Origin: Cytobacillus oceanisediminis
GTDB taxonomy: Bacteria > Bacillota > Bacilli > Bacillales > Cytobacillaceae
DNA length: 64,000 nt
Assembly (NCBI RefSeq): GCF_022811925.1
Contig: NZ_CP065511.1
Coordinates: 1,233,501 to 1,297,500, forward strand
Direction of reading: 5' to 3'
A program made the position numbers and the translations under genes. Of the stretch, positions 51,628-59,670 are shown piece after piece (within the stretch, counting starts at the first letter, position 1; every line of letters starts with the position of its first letter). The notes beneath the pieces are model-generated. The model made no database searches. It was given only the letters and a program-made list of their open reading frames with translations, and had not been told where the DNA came from.

Positions 51628-52743
51628 TTAGATCTTCGAGCGTCTTGTTTTAAAATCTGTTTCTTTATAATAGCTGTTCTTTACAAGGACGTTAGGGCCA
51701 AGGCATCTAACCCCCGCACAATGACAGTTCAGAGAATCAGCGAGTTCAGTTCTGCTCCACTTTTGATAAATATCCTCAAGCTGATCGGTTTGGATATTTC
51801 CCAGAGGCGGTGTATCGCCAAAGTCAGTGACAATGACATCGCCGGTGAAAATATTTATATTCAGCCGTGATCTTCCGTCAGGGTCATTCCGGACGGTTAC
51901 ATTATTTGATGAATGCAGTCTTCTTAAAAGCTCCAGGTCTTCTTTATTGCTGCTGCAGGCATAAAAGGGAAGGGTGCCAAACAGCATCCATGTATTCTCA
52001 TCCCGGATATCCAGGAGATGATGGATGGCTGATCTCATTTCTTCAAGAGTTAAAGTTTCTAATGATGAGGCGAAGTCTGATGGATACATCGGATGGACCT
52101 CATGGCGCTGGCAGTGCATTTCTTCTGTAATCTGTTTATGGATTTTTTCCAGATAAGGCAATGTCCGTTTGTTGAGCATTGTTTCAGCAGAAACCATCAC
52201 CCCCGCTTTCACGAGCTCCCTGCTGTTTTCAATCATCCTGTAAAAAAGCCGCTGACGCTGCTCGATTGTCGGCTTTCGCTCCATCATCGCAAAGCCGCCC
52301 TCGATAAAATCCGCCTCAGTTCCCCAATTATGTGAAATATGAAGGACATCCAAATAAGGAATGATTTCTTCATATCGGGCTAACTCCAGTGTCAGATTAG
52401 AATTAATCTGTGTTCTGACCCTTCTTTCGTGCGCATAGCGAAGCAGCGGCGCAACATAATTTTTAACTGATTTTTTTGAAAGCATCGGCTCCCCGCCTGT
52501 AATGCTCAGTGAGCTTAAAAGAGGGATTTCATCCAGTCTCTTAAGCATCAAATCAATGGGCAGGGCATCGGGGTCCCTGGGCTGAAGTGTATAGCCGACA
52601 GCGCAGTGTTCACAGCGCATATTGCATAATACAGTGGTTGTGAATTCAATATTTGAAAGCACCAATTTCCCGTGCTGATCGATATCGGAATAAGCTTCCC
52701 ATGGATCATTTTCCGGTGTGATAGGTGAAAGTTGTGTTTTCAT
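51628..52743 (-). CDS. yfkAB: Radical SAM/CxCxxxxC protein YfkAB
   Basis: 371 residues. The radical SAM cluster is CNMRCEHC (about 41-48), followed by SITGGEPMLSKKS (GGE motif). Near the C-terminus CHCAGVRC is the CxCxxxxC motif that names the family, with DFGDTPPLGNIQ before it. It should bind two Fe-S clusters and probably modifies a peptide or small molecule; the substrate is unknown. In B. subtilis it is annotated as a split or joined yfkA/yfkB; here it is one continuous gene. Confidence 0.92.
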   Translation of the reverse strand: MKTQLSPITPENDPWEAYSDIDQHGKLVLSNIEFTTTVLCNMRCEHCAVGYTLQPRDPDALPIDLMLKRLDEIPLLSSLSITGGEPMLSKKSVKNYVAPLLRYAHERRVRTQINSNLTLELARYEEIIPYLDVLHISHNWGTEADFIEGGFAMMERKPTIEQRQRLFYRMIENSRELVKAGVMVSAETMLNKRTLPYLEKIHKQITEEMHCQRHEVHPMYPSDFASSLETLTLEEMRSAIHHLLDIRDENTWMLFGTLPFYACSSNKEDLELLRRLHSSNNVTVRNDPDGRSRLNINIFTGDVIVTDFGDTPPLGNIQTDQLEDIYQKWSRTELADSLNCHCAGVRCLGPNVLVKNSYYKETDFKTRRSKI

Positions 52744-52836
52744 ATGTATCTCCTTCTAAATCTAAGTCCTTTGTCATTATTTAATCTTTCATATCCCTTG
52801 TCAATCGATAGTTTGGACTAAATATTTTATAAAAAC

Positions 52837-52861
52837 GTTTAATTTCTCCTCCTGCGGGAAT
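52837..52861 (+). promoter_or_regulatory. Sigma-B promoter of the 209-residue YtxH-like gene
   Basis: GTTTAA (52837-52842), a 13-nt spacer and GGGAAT (52856-52861). Confidence 0.7.
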
Positions 52862-52912
52862 TAACTCAATAACAAACGAGAAATACTTTTTAACTTAAGA
52901 GGAGGATTTAAC

Positions 52913-53542
52913 ATGGAACAGAATAACACTTATAATACAACAAACACAACAACTGCTTTGCGATCTGATTATGGACAGGATATGAATTATGACCATGATA
53001 ACGGACAAAACAGCAAGCTGATGAAAGGGATTGTGATTGGCGGCATTATTGGCGGAGCCTTAGCTATGCTTGATACCTCAACAAGAACGAAAGTGAAAAC
53101 GAAAGCAATGGATCTTAAAGATTCATCTGCAAACCTCATTTCAGAAGTGAGGGAAAATCCTGGTGATGTTAAGGAAAATATGATTAACCAGTTTAAGAGT
53201 GCTTCCAATACTCTTAAAGAGGCCATTAAAGATGCCCAGAGTTTGTACCAGCGTGTCAACGAAGACGTTTTCGGCAACATGGATATGGTAAAAGAAGTGT
53301 CTAACGAAGCCATGTCAACAGCAAAGGAAGCGAAAAGCGAGCTTGCTGATATCGGGTCAAAAGTAAAGGAGGCAGGTTCAGAATTAATGGAAAGCCCTAT
53401 TGAAAACGGTGGAAATTCCACAGGCTCAGATTATCAGGCAGCAAGTTCAGTGAGCAGTTCAGAAACTGCTTTCCCGGTAGAACGTGGGGAAAGTGCAGTC
53501 ACCTACAGTCCTGAGACTCAAAAGAACAGCAATAACCTTTAA
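52913..53542 (+). CDS. YtxH-like general stress protein, larger paralogue
   Basis: 209 residues: an Asn/Thr-rich head, a Gly-rich membrane helix (KGIVIGGIIGGALAMLDTST, about 42-61), then a long helical region (KEAIKDAQSLYQRVNEDVFG, SNEAMSTAKEAKSELADIGS) and a Ser/Glu-rich tail. It shares the GGALxxLDxSTR motif and helical layout with the 126-residue protein at 42.1 kb. It follows a good sigma-B promoter and AAGAGGAGG. The exact role is unknown. Confidence 0.75.
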   Translation: MEQNNTYNTTNTTTALRSDYGQDMNYDHDNGQNSKLMKGIVIGGIIGGALAMLDTSTRTKVKTKAMDLKDSSANLISEVRENPGDVKENMINQFKSASNTLKEAIKDAQSLYQRVNEDVFGNMDMVKEVSNEAMSTAKEAKSELADIGSKVKEAGSELMESPIENGGNSTGSDYQAASSVSSSETAFPVERGESAVTYSPETQKNSNNL

Positions 53543-53548
53543 TGAATA

Positions 53549-53592
53549 ATATAAAATTTCCTCTGCTCTTAGGAGTGGAGGATTTTTTATTG
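53549..53592 (+). terminator. Terminator of the YtxH-like gene
   Basis: TTTCCTC and GGAGGA pair, with an inner CTC/GAG, followed by TTTTTTATT. Confidence 0.65.
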
Positions 53593-53682
53593 GTTCTTTT
53601 TCCTAATGATGGTTGTTTTATTAATACACGGCGGGGGTAACCCTTAACTATAGGTATAGGACATTTTTTGGAGGTTACATTT

Positions 53683-55389
53683 ATGGGTTATAGACGAGGG
53701 AAATCATTATCAAAGGATATGGAAAAACAATCTCACGAAAGAGAAACAGCTGTTGGAACTGCGGGGATGGTAGTCAGTCCTCATTCAGTTGCCACAGATA
53801 TAGGTGAAAAAATATTGCGGGAGGGCGGTAATTCTGTAGATGCTGCAGCAGCCATCCAATTTGCTCTAAATGTAGTAGAACCAATGATGACAGGCATTGG
53901 CGGAAGCGGATTTTTAATGGTTTACGACAATAAAAAGAAAGATGTAAAAATATATGATGGCCACACAAGGGCGCCAAAAGGCGTGCATCCGGAAATGTTC
54001 CTCGATGACAATGGGGAAGTAATCGATTTTCGCAAACGCTCTACACATGGAACAGCGGTGGGCATTCCGGGTATCTTAAAAGCTTTTGATACAGCTCTTA
54101 AGGAACAAGGTTCCAAGCCATTAGCTGATCTGATTCAGCCGGCAATAGAAGCCGCTGAGAGCGGTGTGGAAGTGAACTGGGTGATGGAGGAAGCTCTTCA
54201 GAATTTTCATTACAGACTGGGTGAGGAAGCGAAAGCCTTTTATTTTCCAGAAGGCAAATCCCTTAAGGAAGGTGACAGGTTAGTCAAGGATCATTTAGCC
54301 AAGACATTTAGGATCCTGCAAAAAGAGGGAATTGCCTCTTTTTATGAAGGGGAAATTGCTGAAGCCATTGTAGAAACTCTTAAAGAAGAAGGCGGCTTTA
54401 TGACGCTTGAGGACCTAAAGAATTACCGGCTTACCATTGATGAACCGATATGGGGCGAGTATAAAGGCTATAAGATTGCTTCGTCAGCTCCTCCAAGTGC
54501 AGGCGGGGTAACAGTTATCCAAATTCTTAAAATGCTGGAAAAGTTTGATTTAAGCCAGTATGACGCAAAGTCCTGGGAAAAGTACTATCTGATTACCGAA
54601 GCCATGCGTTTGGCTTTTACGGACAAAGTTGCCTATTCAGGTGATCCGGAATTTTCCGATCTTCCTATTGAAGGGCTGCTTCATGATGATTATATTGCTG
54701 AAAGGGTAAAAGCCATTAATTTTAAAAGAAGAAATGATGCAATAGATTTTGGTAACCCCTGGAAATATCAAGAAGGGGAACCAAAGAAGATTATCCGCCA
54801 GCCTGATGATTTAGAGAAAAGCGAAACAACTCATTTCACGGTTGTCGACCAATGGGGCAATATTGCCGCATGTACATCAACCGTTGAGCATCCATTTGGG
54901 TCAGGGATTATGGTAAAGGGCTACGGATTTTTATTAAACAATGAGCTTACTGACTTTGATGCCAACCCTGGCGGTATTAATGAACCAAAACCGGACAAAA
55001 GGCCAGTCAGCTGCAAAAGCCCGACGATTTTATTTAAGGATGACCAGCCCGTTCTAACTCTTGGTTCTCCAGGCGGACCGACAATTATTGGCTCGGTTTT
55101 TCAGACGATCGTGAATATCATTGATCATAAAATGAATTTAAAGGAAGCCATTGAAGAGCCTAGAATCTTTGCCACCACAGGTCCTCTAATTGAATGGGAG
55201 CCGGGAATAAGCATGGAATCCAAAGGCGAAATGGAGTCAAGTGGATTTGAATTTGGAGATAAACCAAGCCGAATCGGGAATGTTCAGGCCATTCAGATCG
55301 ACCGGGAGAAAGGCCGTCTATATGGTGCTGCTGACTCCAGCCGTGAAGGAAAGGCAGCCGGAATTACAGAGGAGCAAACAAAAAGCTGA
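53683..55389 (+). CDS. ggt: Gamma-glutamyltransferase
   Basis: 568 residues. The autoprocessing Thr lies in KSETTHFTVVDQWGN (about 387), with GGIGGSGFLMVYD near the N-terminus, PFGSGIMVKGYGFLLNNELT and the Gly pair in LGSPGGPTIIGS. The enzyme transfers gamma-glutamyl groups or hydrolyses glutathione-like substrates. No signal peptide is seen (GYRRGKSLSKDMEKQSHERE), so unlike secreted B. subtilis Ggt this is a cytoplasmic YwrD-like form. TTGGAGG 8 nt before ATG 53683 marks the start. Confidence 0.93.
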   Translation: MGYRRGKSLSKDMEKQSHERETAVGTAGMVVSPHSVATDIGEKILREGGNSVDAAAAIQFALNVVEPMMTGIGGSGFLMVYDNKKKDVKIYDGHTRAPKGVHPEMFLDDNGEVIDFRKRSTHGTAVGIPGILKAFDTALKEQGSKPLADLIQPAIEAAESGVEVNWVMEEALQNFHYRLGEEAKAFYFPEGKSLKEGDRLVKDHLAKTFRILQKEGIASFYEGEIAEAIVETLKEEGGFMTLEDLKNYRLTIDEPIWGEYKGYKIASSAPPSAGGVTVIQILKMLEKFDLSQYDAKSWEKYYLITEAMRLAFTDKVAYSGDPEFSDLPIEGLLHDDYIAERVKAINFKRRNDAIDFGNPWKYQEGEPKKIIRQPDDLEKSETTHFTVVDQWGNIAACTSTVEHPFGSGIMVKGYGFLLNNELTDFDANPGGINEPKPDKRPVSCKSPTILFKDDQPVLTLGSPGGPTIIGSVFQTIVNIIDHKMNLKEAIEEPRIFATTGPLIEWEPGISMESKGEMESSGFEFGDKPSRIGNVQAIQIDREKGRLYGAADSSREGKAAGITEEQTKS

Positions 55390-55414
55390 TGCCGCCTGGC
55401 GTCAGCTTTTCTTT
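55380..55414 (+). terminator. Terminator of ggt
   Basis: AAAAGCTGATGCC and GGCGTCAGCTTTT arms with a GCCT loop and one A-G/T offset, overlapping the stop codon. Confidence 0.85.
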
Positions 55415-55573
55415 GGTTCAATCATATTCCTTTTATAGGAGGCAGTAAACGGACGATTATTGACTATTACATGTTGCAGAAAGGCAATTGAAGGGTATAT
55501 TAAGTAAAAATACTTATTTGCTGAAATAATAAATTTCATGTAGGATTTAATCGAGACGAAAGGAGAGAACGTT

Positions 55574-55756
55574 TTGGGCAGTCCGATTCAAGATAAAAAT
55601 TCACAGGTTACTTTTCTAAAACAGCGCTTAAATATGTTCCTTGATGTACTGGAAGCTATTGAGCCGGAAGACACCGAAATCGAAGACATCGACCGTTTAA
55701 TTGCTATGATCGATGACCTCGAATCCAAATGCCGTGAATTTAATAACCGCGATTAA
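55574..55756 (+). CDS. SE1561 family protein (YfjT-like)
   Basis: 60 residues: GSPIQDKNSQVTFLKQRLNM, then FLDVLEAIEPEDTEIEDIDR and MIDDLESKCREFNNRD. It is an acidic helical protein matching the SE1561 family of unknown function, found in Bacilli. TTG start with AAAGGAGAG 8 nt upstream. Its place between the yfk genes and pdaA corresponds to yfjT. Confidence 0.75.
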   Translation: MGSPIQDKNSQVTFLKQRLNMFLDVLEAIEPEDTEIEDIDRLIAMIDDLESKCREFNNRD

Positions 55757-55760
55757 AATA

Positions 55761-55783
55761 GGAGCCTGAGGGCTCTTTTTTTA
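55761..55783 (+). terminator. Terminator of the SE1561 gene
   Basis: GGAGCC-TGAG-GGCTC hairpin followed by seven T. Confidence 0.8.
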
Positions 55784-55933
55784 TGGAAATTGCTTTGGGA
55801 ATTTCCTGTAAACGATTGCAACCTTTGTCTTTAAATACGCATCAGATAGGAGTATAATGATAGACGATTAATAATTGTAATTTTCATAAAAGATATAAGC
55901 TATATAGGGAGCAAAGGGAAGGGGACTAAAGCA

Positions 55934-57487
55934 ATGAATATCGACAAATTTCAGGAAAGCATGTATCAGCTGATTGTTGAGACATCCACTAATCTTCCGC
56001 GTGATGTGCGCCGTGCGATCAAATCAGCGAAAGAAAGAGAAAATGCTGGCACGAGAGCGGCGATGAGCTTAGATACCATTACGAATAATATTAAAATGGC
56101 AGATGATAATGTGTCGCCGATTTGCCAGGATACCGGATTGCCGACTTTCAAAATCAAGACGCCAGTCGGTGCTAACCAGCTGGTCATGAAGGAAGCGATC
56201 AAAAACGCAATCGCCCAGGCAACTAAGGACGGAAAGCTTCGCCCGAACTCTGTTGATTCCTTAACTGGCGCAAACAGCGGGGACAACCTTGGCTTTGGGA
56301 CACCTGTCATTAAATTTGAACAATGGGAAAACGATTATATTGACGCCCGCCTGATTCTTAAAGGCGGTGGCTGTGAAAATAAAAATATCCAATATAGCCT
56401 TCCTTGCGAACTTGAAGGCCTTGGCCGAGCTGGGCGCGACCTTGATGGAATCCGCAAATGCATCATGCACTCGGTATACCAGGCGCAGGGTCAGGGGTGC
56501 AGCGCCGGCTTTATCGGTGTCGGCATCGGGGGAGACCGCTCTTCAGGCTATGACCTGGCGAAAGAGCAGCTGTTCCGTTCTGTAGATGATGTGAATCCTA
56601 ATGAAGACCTCCGCAAGCTCGAGGATTATGTGATGGAGAATGCAAATGAGTTAGGAATCGGAACAATGGGATTCGGCGGCGAAACAACACTTTTAGGCTG
56701 TAAAGTCGGTGTTATGAACCGTATTCCTGCAAGCTTCTTCGTATCTGTTGCCTACAATTGCTGGGCGTTCCGCCGCCTTGGCGTGGCAATCAGCATGGAA
56801 ACAGGCGATATTAATGAATGGATGTACCAGGAAGGTGAGCACATCGACTTTGGTGCTTCTGAAGCCGAACTTGAGACAGCGGCAGCAGCAGACACGGCAG
56901 AGCAAACAAACATCGTGACTTTGCAGGCGCCGATCACTGAAGAACAGATCCGAAGCCTTAAGGTCGGTGATGTAGTTCAAATCAACGGTATGATGTACAC
57001 GGGCCGTGACGCCATCCACCACCACTTGATGGACCATAATGCACCAGTTGATCTTAATGGCCAGGTTATTTACCACTGCGGTCCGGTCATGATGAAAGAT
57101 GAAGAAGGCAAGTGGCATGTAAAAGCTGCTGGACCGACTACAAGTATTCGTGAGGAGCCTTATCAGGGCGATATCATGAAAAAGTTTGGCATCCGTGCTG
57201 TTATCGGTAAAGGCGGAATGGGTCCGAAAACACTGGCAGCACTCCAGGAACATGGCGGTGTTTACTTAAACGCAATCGGCGGAGCAGCACAATATTATGC
57301 TGACTGCATCAAGTCTGTTGAAGGCGTGGACCTCATGGAATTCGGTATTCCGGAAGCTATGTGGCACTTGAAGGTTGAAGGCTTTACTGCAGTTGTGACG
57401 ATGGATTCCCATGGAAACAGTCTTCATAGGGATGTAGATAAATCTTCACTTGAGAAATTGGCTCAATTCAAAGAGCGTGTATTCTAA
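55934..57487 (+). CDS. Class I (4Fe-4S) fumarate hydratase
   Basis: 517 residues, the single-chain class I fumarase in which alpha and beta parts are fused. Motifs include SPICQDTGLPTFKIK and LKGGGCENKNIQYSLPCE (cluster Cys), QGQGCSAGFIGVGIGGDRSS, and in the beta part TGRDAIHHHLMD, HCGPVM and GAAQYYADCIKSVEGVDL. It interconverts fumarate and malate in the TCA cycle and is oxygen-labile. B. subtilis relies on class II FumC; a class I enzyme occurs in many other Bacillaceae. AAAGGGAAGGGG precedes the ATG. Confidence 0.93.
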   Translation: MNIDKFQESMYQLIVETSTNLPRDVRRAIKSAKERENAGTRAAMSLDTITNNIKMADDNVSPICQDTGLPTFKIKTPVGANQLVMKEAIKNAIAQATKDGKLRPNSVDSLTGANSGDNLGFGTPVIKFEQWENDYIDARLILKGGGCENKNIQYSLPCELEGLGRAGRDLDGIRKCIMHSVYQAQGQGCSAGFIGVGIGGDRSSGYDLAKEQLFRSVDDVNPNEDLRKLEDYVMENANELGIGTMGFGGETTLLGCKVGVMNRIPASFFVSVAYNCWAFRRLGVAISMETGDINEWMYQEGEHIDFGASEAELETAAAADTAEQTNIVTLQAPITEEQIRSLKVGDVVQINGMMYTGRDAIHHHLMDHNAPVDLNGQVIYHCGPVMMKDEEGKWHVKAAGPTTSIREEPYQGDIMKKFGIRAVIGKGGMGPKTLAALQEHGGVYLNAIGGAAQYYADCIKSVEGVDLMEFGIPEAMWHLKVEGFTAVVTMDSHGNSLHRDVDKSSLEKLAQFKERVF

Positions 57488-57498
57488 TAGATGAACGG

Positions 57499-57529
57499 GA
57501 GAGAGGCTGTTTGCGGCCTCTCTTTTTTT
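57499..57529 (+). terminator. Terminator of the fumarase gene
   Basis: GAGAGAGGC and GCCTCTC arms with a 7-nt loop, followed by TTTTTTT. Confidence 0.85.
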
Positions 57530-57589
57530 GTCGTTTAGGAAATTATAAAATATAACGATGTGAATAACTTTGATGAAAAATTATTTGCA

Positions 57590-57702
57590 TCCAGCTCCAG
57601 CGCCTAGCCCCTCGGGTCATAAGCCAAATCACTCCAGAAATCAGGATTTCCTGCGTGATTCGTCTTATGCCTGTCGGGGCTGATCAAGGCGCTTCCGCTT
57701 TT
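57590..57702. repeat. Bacillus intergenic repeat, family B, copy 2 (inverted)
   Basis: TCCAGCTCCAGCGCCTAG, CCCCTCGGGTCATAAGCC, CGTCTTATGCCTGTCGGGG and CAAGGCGCTTCCGC follow in the order expected for the inverse of the 51.4-kb element. It fills the fumarase-pdaA gap of about 300 bp. Confidence 0.78.
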
Positions 57703-57785
57703 GTTCTGCATTTATTGCCAATAAGCCCTGCGAATGTTTTTATTCCATTCACAAACACTAAGAAAAAAATATTGGAGGAGCTCAG

Positions 57786-58577
57786 ATGAAAAAATTAAGT
57801 ATTTTCCTGAGTGTTTTTATTCTGTTTTTTTCCGGAACAGCTTATGCGAATTATGGCAACTCGCCGATTCATTGGGGATTCAAAAAAGCAAAAAATGAGG
57901 TGCCTGCCGAAGCAGGAAAGCCGCTTGACTCCCTTCTTGAAAGACATGGTTCTTATTATAAAGGCGATACAAGCAAAAAAGACATTTATTTAACATTCGA
58001 TAATGGATATGAAAACGGCTATACAGGACAGATTTTGGACGTTCTGAAAAAGGAAAACGTTCCAGCAGCCTTTTTTGTAACCGGTCATTATTTAAAAAGC
58101 GCGCCAGATCTTGTAAAGAGGATGGCGGCTGAAGGGCATATCGTCGGAAATCATTCCTGGCATCACCCCGATATGACAAGAGTGAGCGATGAGAAATTTA
58201 TTAAAGAGCTCGAAATGGTCCGTGCTGAAAACGAAAGGCTTACAGGTGTTAAGCAGATGGCTTATTTGCGGCCCCCTCGCGGCATTTTCAGTGAACGCAC
58301 TTTGGCTTTAGCGAAAAAAGAAGGCTACACCCATGTTTTCTGGTCACTGGCCTTTGTCGACTGGAACACAGACCGGCAGAAGGGCTGGCAGTATTCTTAT
58401 GACAATATTATGCGCCAGATCCATCCAGGCTGTATCCTACTATTGCACACTGTTTCAAAGGACAATGCCGATGCACTCCAAAAAGCAATACAGGATTTGA
58501 AAAAACGCGGGTACACCTTTAAGAGCCTTGATGATCTGACATGGGAACAGGCAATTGGGGAGAGGATGCTGTACTGA
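57786..58577 (+). CDS. pdaA: Peptidoglycan N-acetylmuramic acid deacetylase PdaA
   Basis: 263 residues: a signal peptide (KKLSIFLSVFILFFSGTAYA) and a polysaccharide deacetylase domain with the metal Asp in IYLTFDNGYENGY, the His pair in VGNHSWHHPDM and YLRPPRGIFS, and ILLLHTVSKDNADAL near the end. PdaA makes muramic-delta-lactam in the spore cortex, needed for germination. The length equals that of B. subtilis PdaA (263). AGGAG 7 nt before ATG. It supports a spore-forming host. Confidence 0.94.
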   Translation: MKKLSIFLSVFILFFSGTAYANYGNSPIHWGFKKAKNEVPAEAGKPLDSLLERHGSYYKGDTSKKDIYLTFDNGYENGYTGQILDVLKKENVPAAFFVTGHYLKSAPDLVKRMAAEGHIVGNHSWHHPDMTRVSDEKFIKELEMVRAENERLTGVKQMAYLRPPRGIFSERTLALAKKEGYTHVFWSLAFVDWNTDRQKGWQYSYDNIMRQIHPGCILLLHTVSKDNADALQKAIQDLKKRGYTFKSLDDLTWEQAIGERMLY

Positions 58578-58585
58578 TGGGTATT

Positions 58586-58659
58586 TGGCCGATAAATATT
58601 GTGGTTAGGCCGTTAAAGCTGGACATTTGGCCGATAAATCCAAGATTTGGCCGGTAAAA
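58586..58659 (+). repeat. Four direct repeats TTGGCCGATAAA with a 21-bp period
   Basis: Copies start at 58586 (TTGGCCGATAAA), 58607 (TAGGCCGTTAAA), 58628 (TTGGCCGATAAA) and 58648 (TTGGCCGGTAAA), that is 21, 21 and 20 bp apart, two helical turns. The bases between copies differ. They start 9 bp after the pdaA stop. Confidence 0.8.
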
Positions 58660-58684
58660 CTGCAGAAATTCATTAATTGCATGA

Positions 58685-58715
58685 AATAGACCCAGCATTT
58701 CAGGGTCTATTTTTG
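58685..58715 (+). terminator. Terminator downstream of pdaA and the repeats
   Basis: AATAGACCC and GGGTCTATT arms with a 9-nt loop, followed by TTTGC. Confidence 0.82.
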
Positions 58716-58769
58716 CATAGACGAACAATTTTAGTAAAATAACGGCAAAAAATGCTATAATCGGGGAAA

Positions 58770-59651
58770 ATGATAAAGGACGGATTCTTCTTGGAAAAGA
58801 TACAAATAGAAGGACCTTATAATTTTGATCTTGTACTGGACAGGCTTTCAAATGACCCTCTTAATTCTGTTGATATTGGGAGCCGGTCTGTAAAGGTGCC
58901 GATGCTGCTCAGCCATCAACCGGTTGTGGCAGAAGTAAAAGCAACTGGAACAACTGATAAGCCGGAATTCTTAATTTACGGAACGGATGGCCCTCTTAAA
59001 GAAAAAGCAGCTGAGCGCTTATCGGAAATTTTTCAATGGCATCTGCCGCTTGAAACGATTCATATGCATTTTCAAAACACCGAATTAAAGCCAATTTTCG
59101 AAGCACATTATGGAACGCCGATTGTCCTCGACTTTGATCCATATGCCTGTATATTGAAATGCATTATTCACCAGCAGCTCAATCTTGCTTTTGCACACAC
59201 ATTAACAGAACGGTTTGTAAAAGCATTTGGATTCGAAAAGGATGGTGTGTGGTTTTATCCGCTTCCGGAGAAAGTTGCAGAACTGAAACTGGATGAATTA
59301 AGAGAGCTGCAGTTCAGCGGACGGAAGGCTGAATATGTAATTGGCATCGCAAAAGAAACGGCAGCGGGAAAATTAAACTTTGACGAGCTTAAAAACCTTT
59401 CAGATGAAGAAATTTATGATAAACTTATCAAATTGCGCGGTGTCGGACCATGGACTGTTCAGAATTTCTTAATGTTCGGGCTTGGCCGGCCAAATCTTTT
59501 TCCAGCAGCAGATATCGGCATCCAGAATGCCTTAAAAAAACTATTTAAATTAGAAGCGAAACCGACTCTGGAGGAAATGGAGACATTCTCGAAGAGCTGG
59601 GATCCTTATTTGAGCTATGCTTCTCTTTATTTGTGGAGGAGTATCGAGTAA
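58770..59651 (+). CDS. DNA-3-methyladenine glycosylase, AlkA family (YfjP type)
   Basis: 293 residues. The helix-hairpin-helix is KLIKLRGVGPWTVQNFLMF and the catalytic Asp is in PNLFPAADIGIQNAL, the HhH-GPD signature. It excises alkylated purines during base-excision repair. The N-terminal 110 residues form the AlkA_N-like beta domain. ATG 58770 has a poorly spaced site; TTG 58791, after AAAGGACGG, is an alternative that would shorten the protein by 7 residues. It lies 20 bp upstream of rlmCD. Confidence 0.85.
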   Translation: MIKDGFFLEKIQIEGPYNFDLVLDRLSNDPLNSVDIGSRSVKVPMLLSHQPVVAEVKATGTTDKPEFLIYGTDGPLKEKAAERLSEIFQWHLPLETIHMHFQNTELKPIFEAHYGTPIVLDFDPYACILKCIIHQQLNLAFAHTLTERFVKAFGFEKDGVWFYPLPEKVAELKLDELRELQFSGRKAEYVIGIAKETAAGKLNFDELKNLSDEEIYDKLIKLRGVGPWTVQNFLMFGLGRPNLFPAADIGIQNALKKLFKLEAKPTLEEMETFSKSWDPYLSYASLYLWRSIE

Positions 59652-59670
59652 TTTGGAGTGATGAAGCACC

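Noticed and set aside
58586..58659. CRISPR array in the 21-bp-period repeats
   Set aside because: The repeats are only 12 bp with 8-9 bp between them, far too short, and there are no cas genes.
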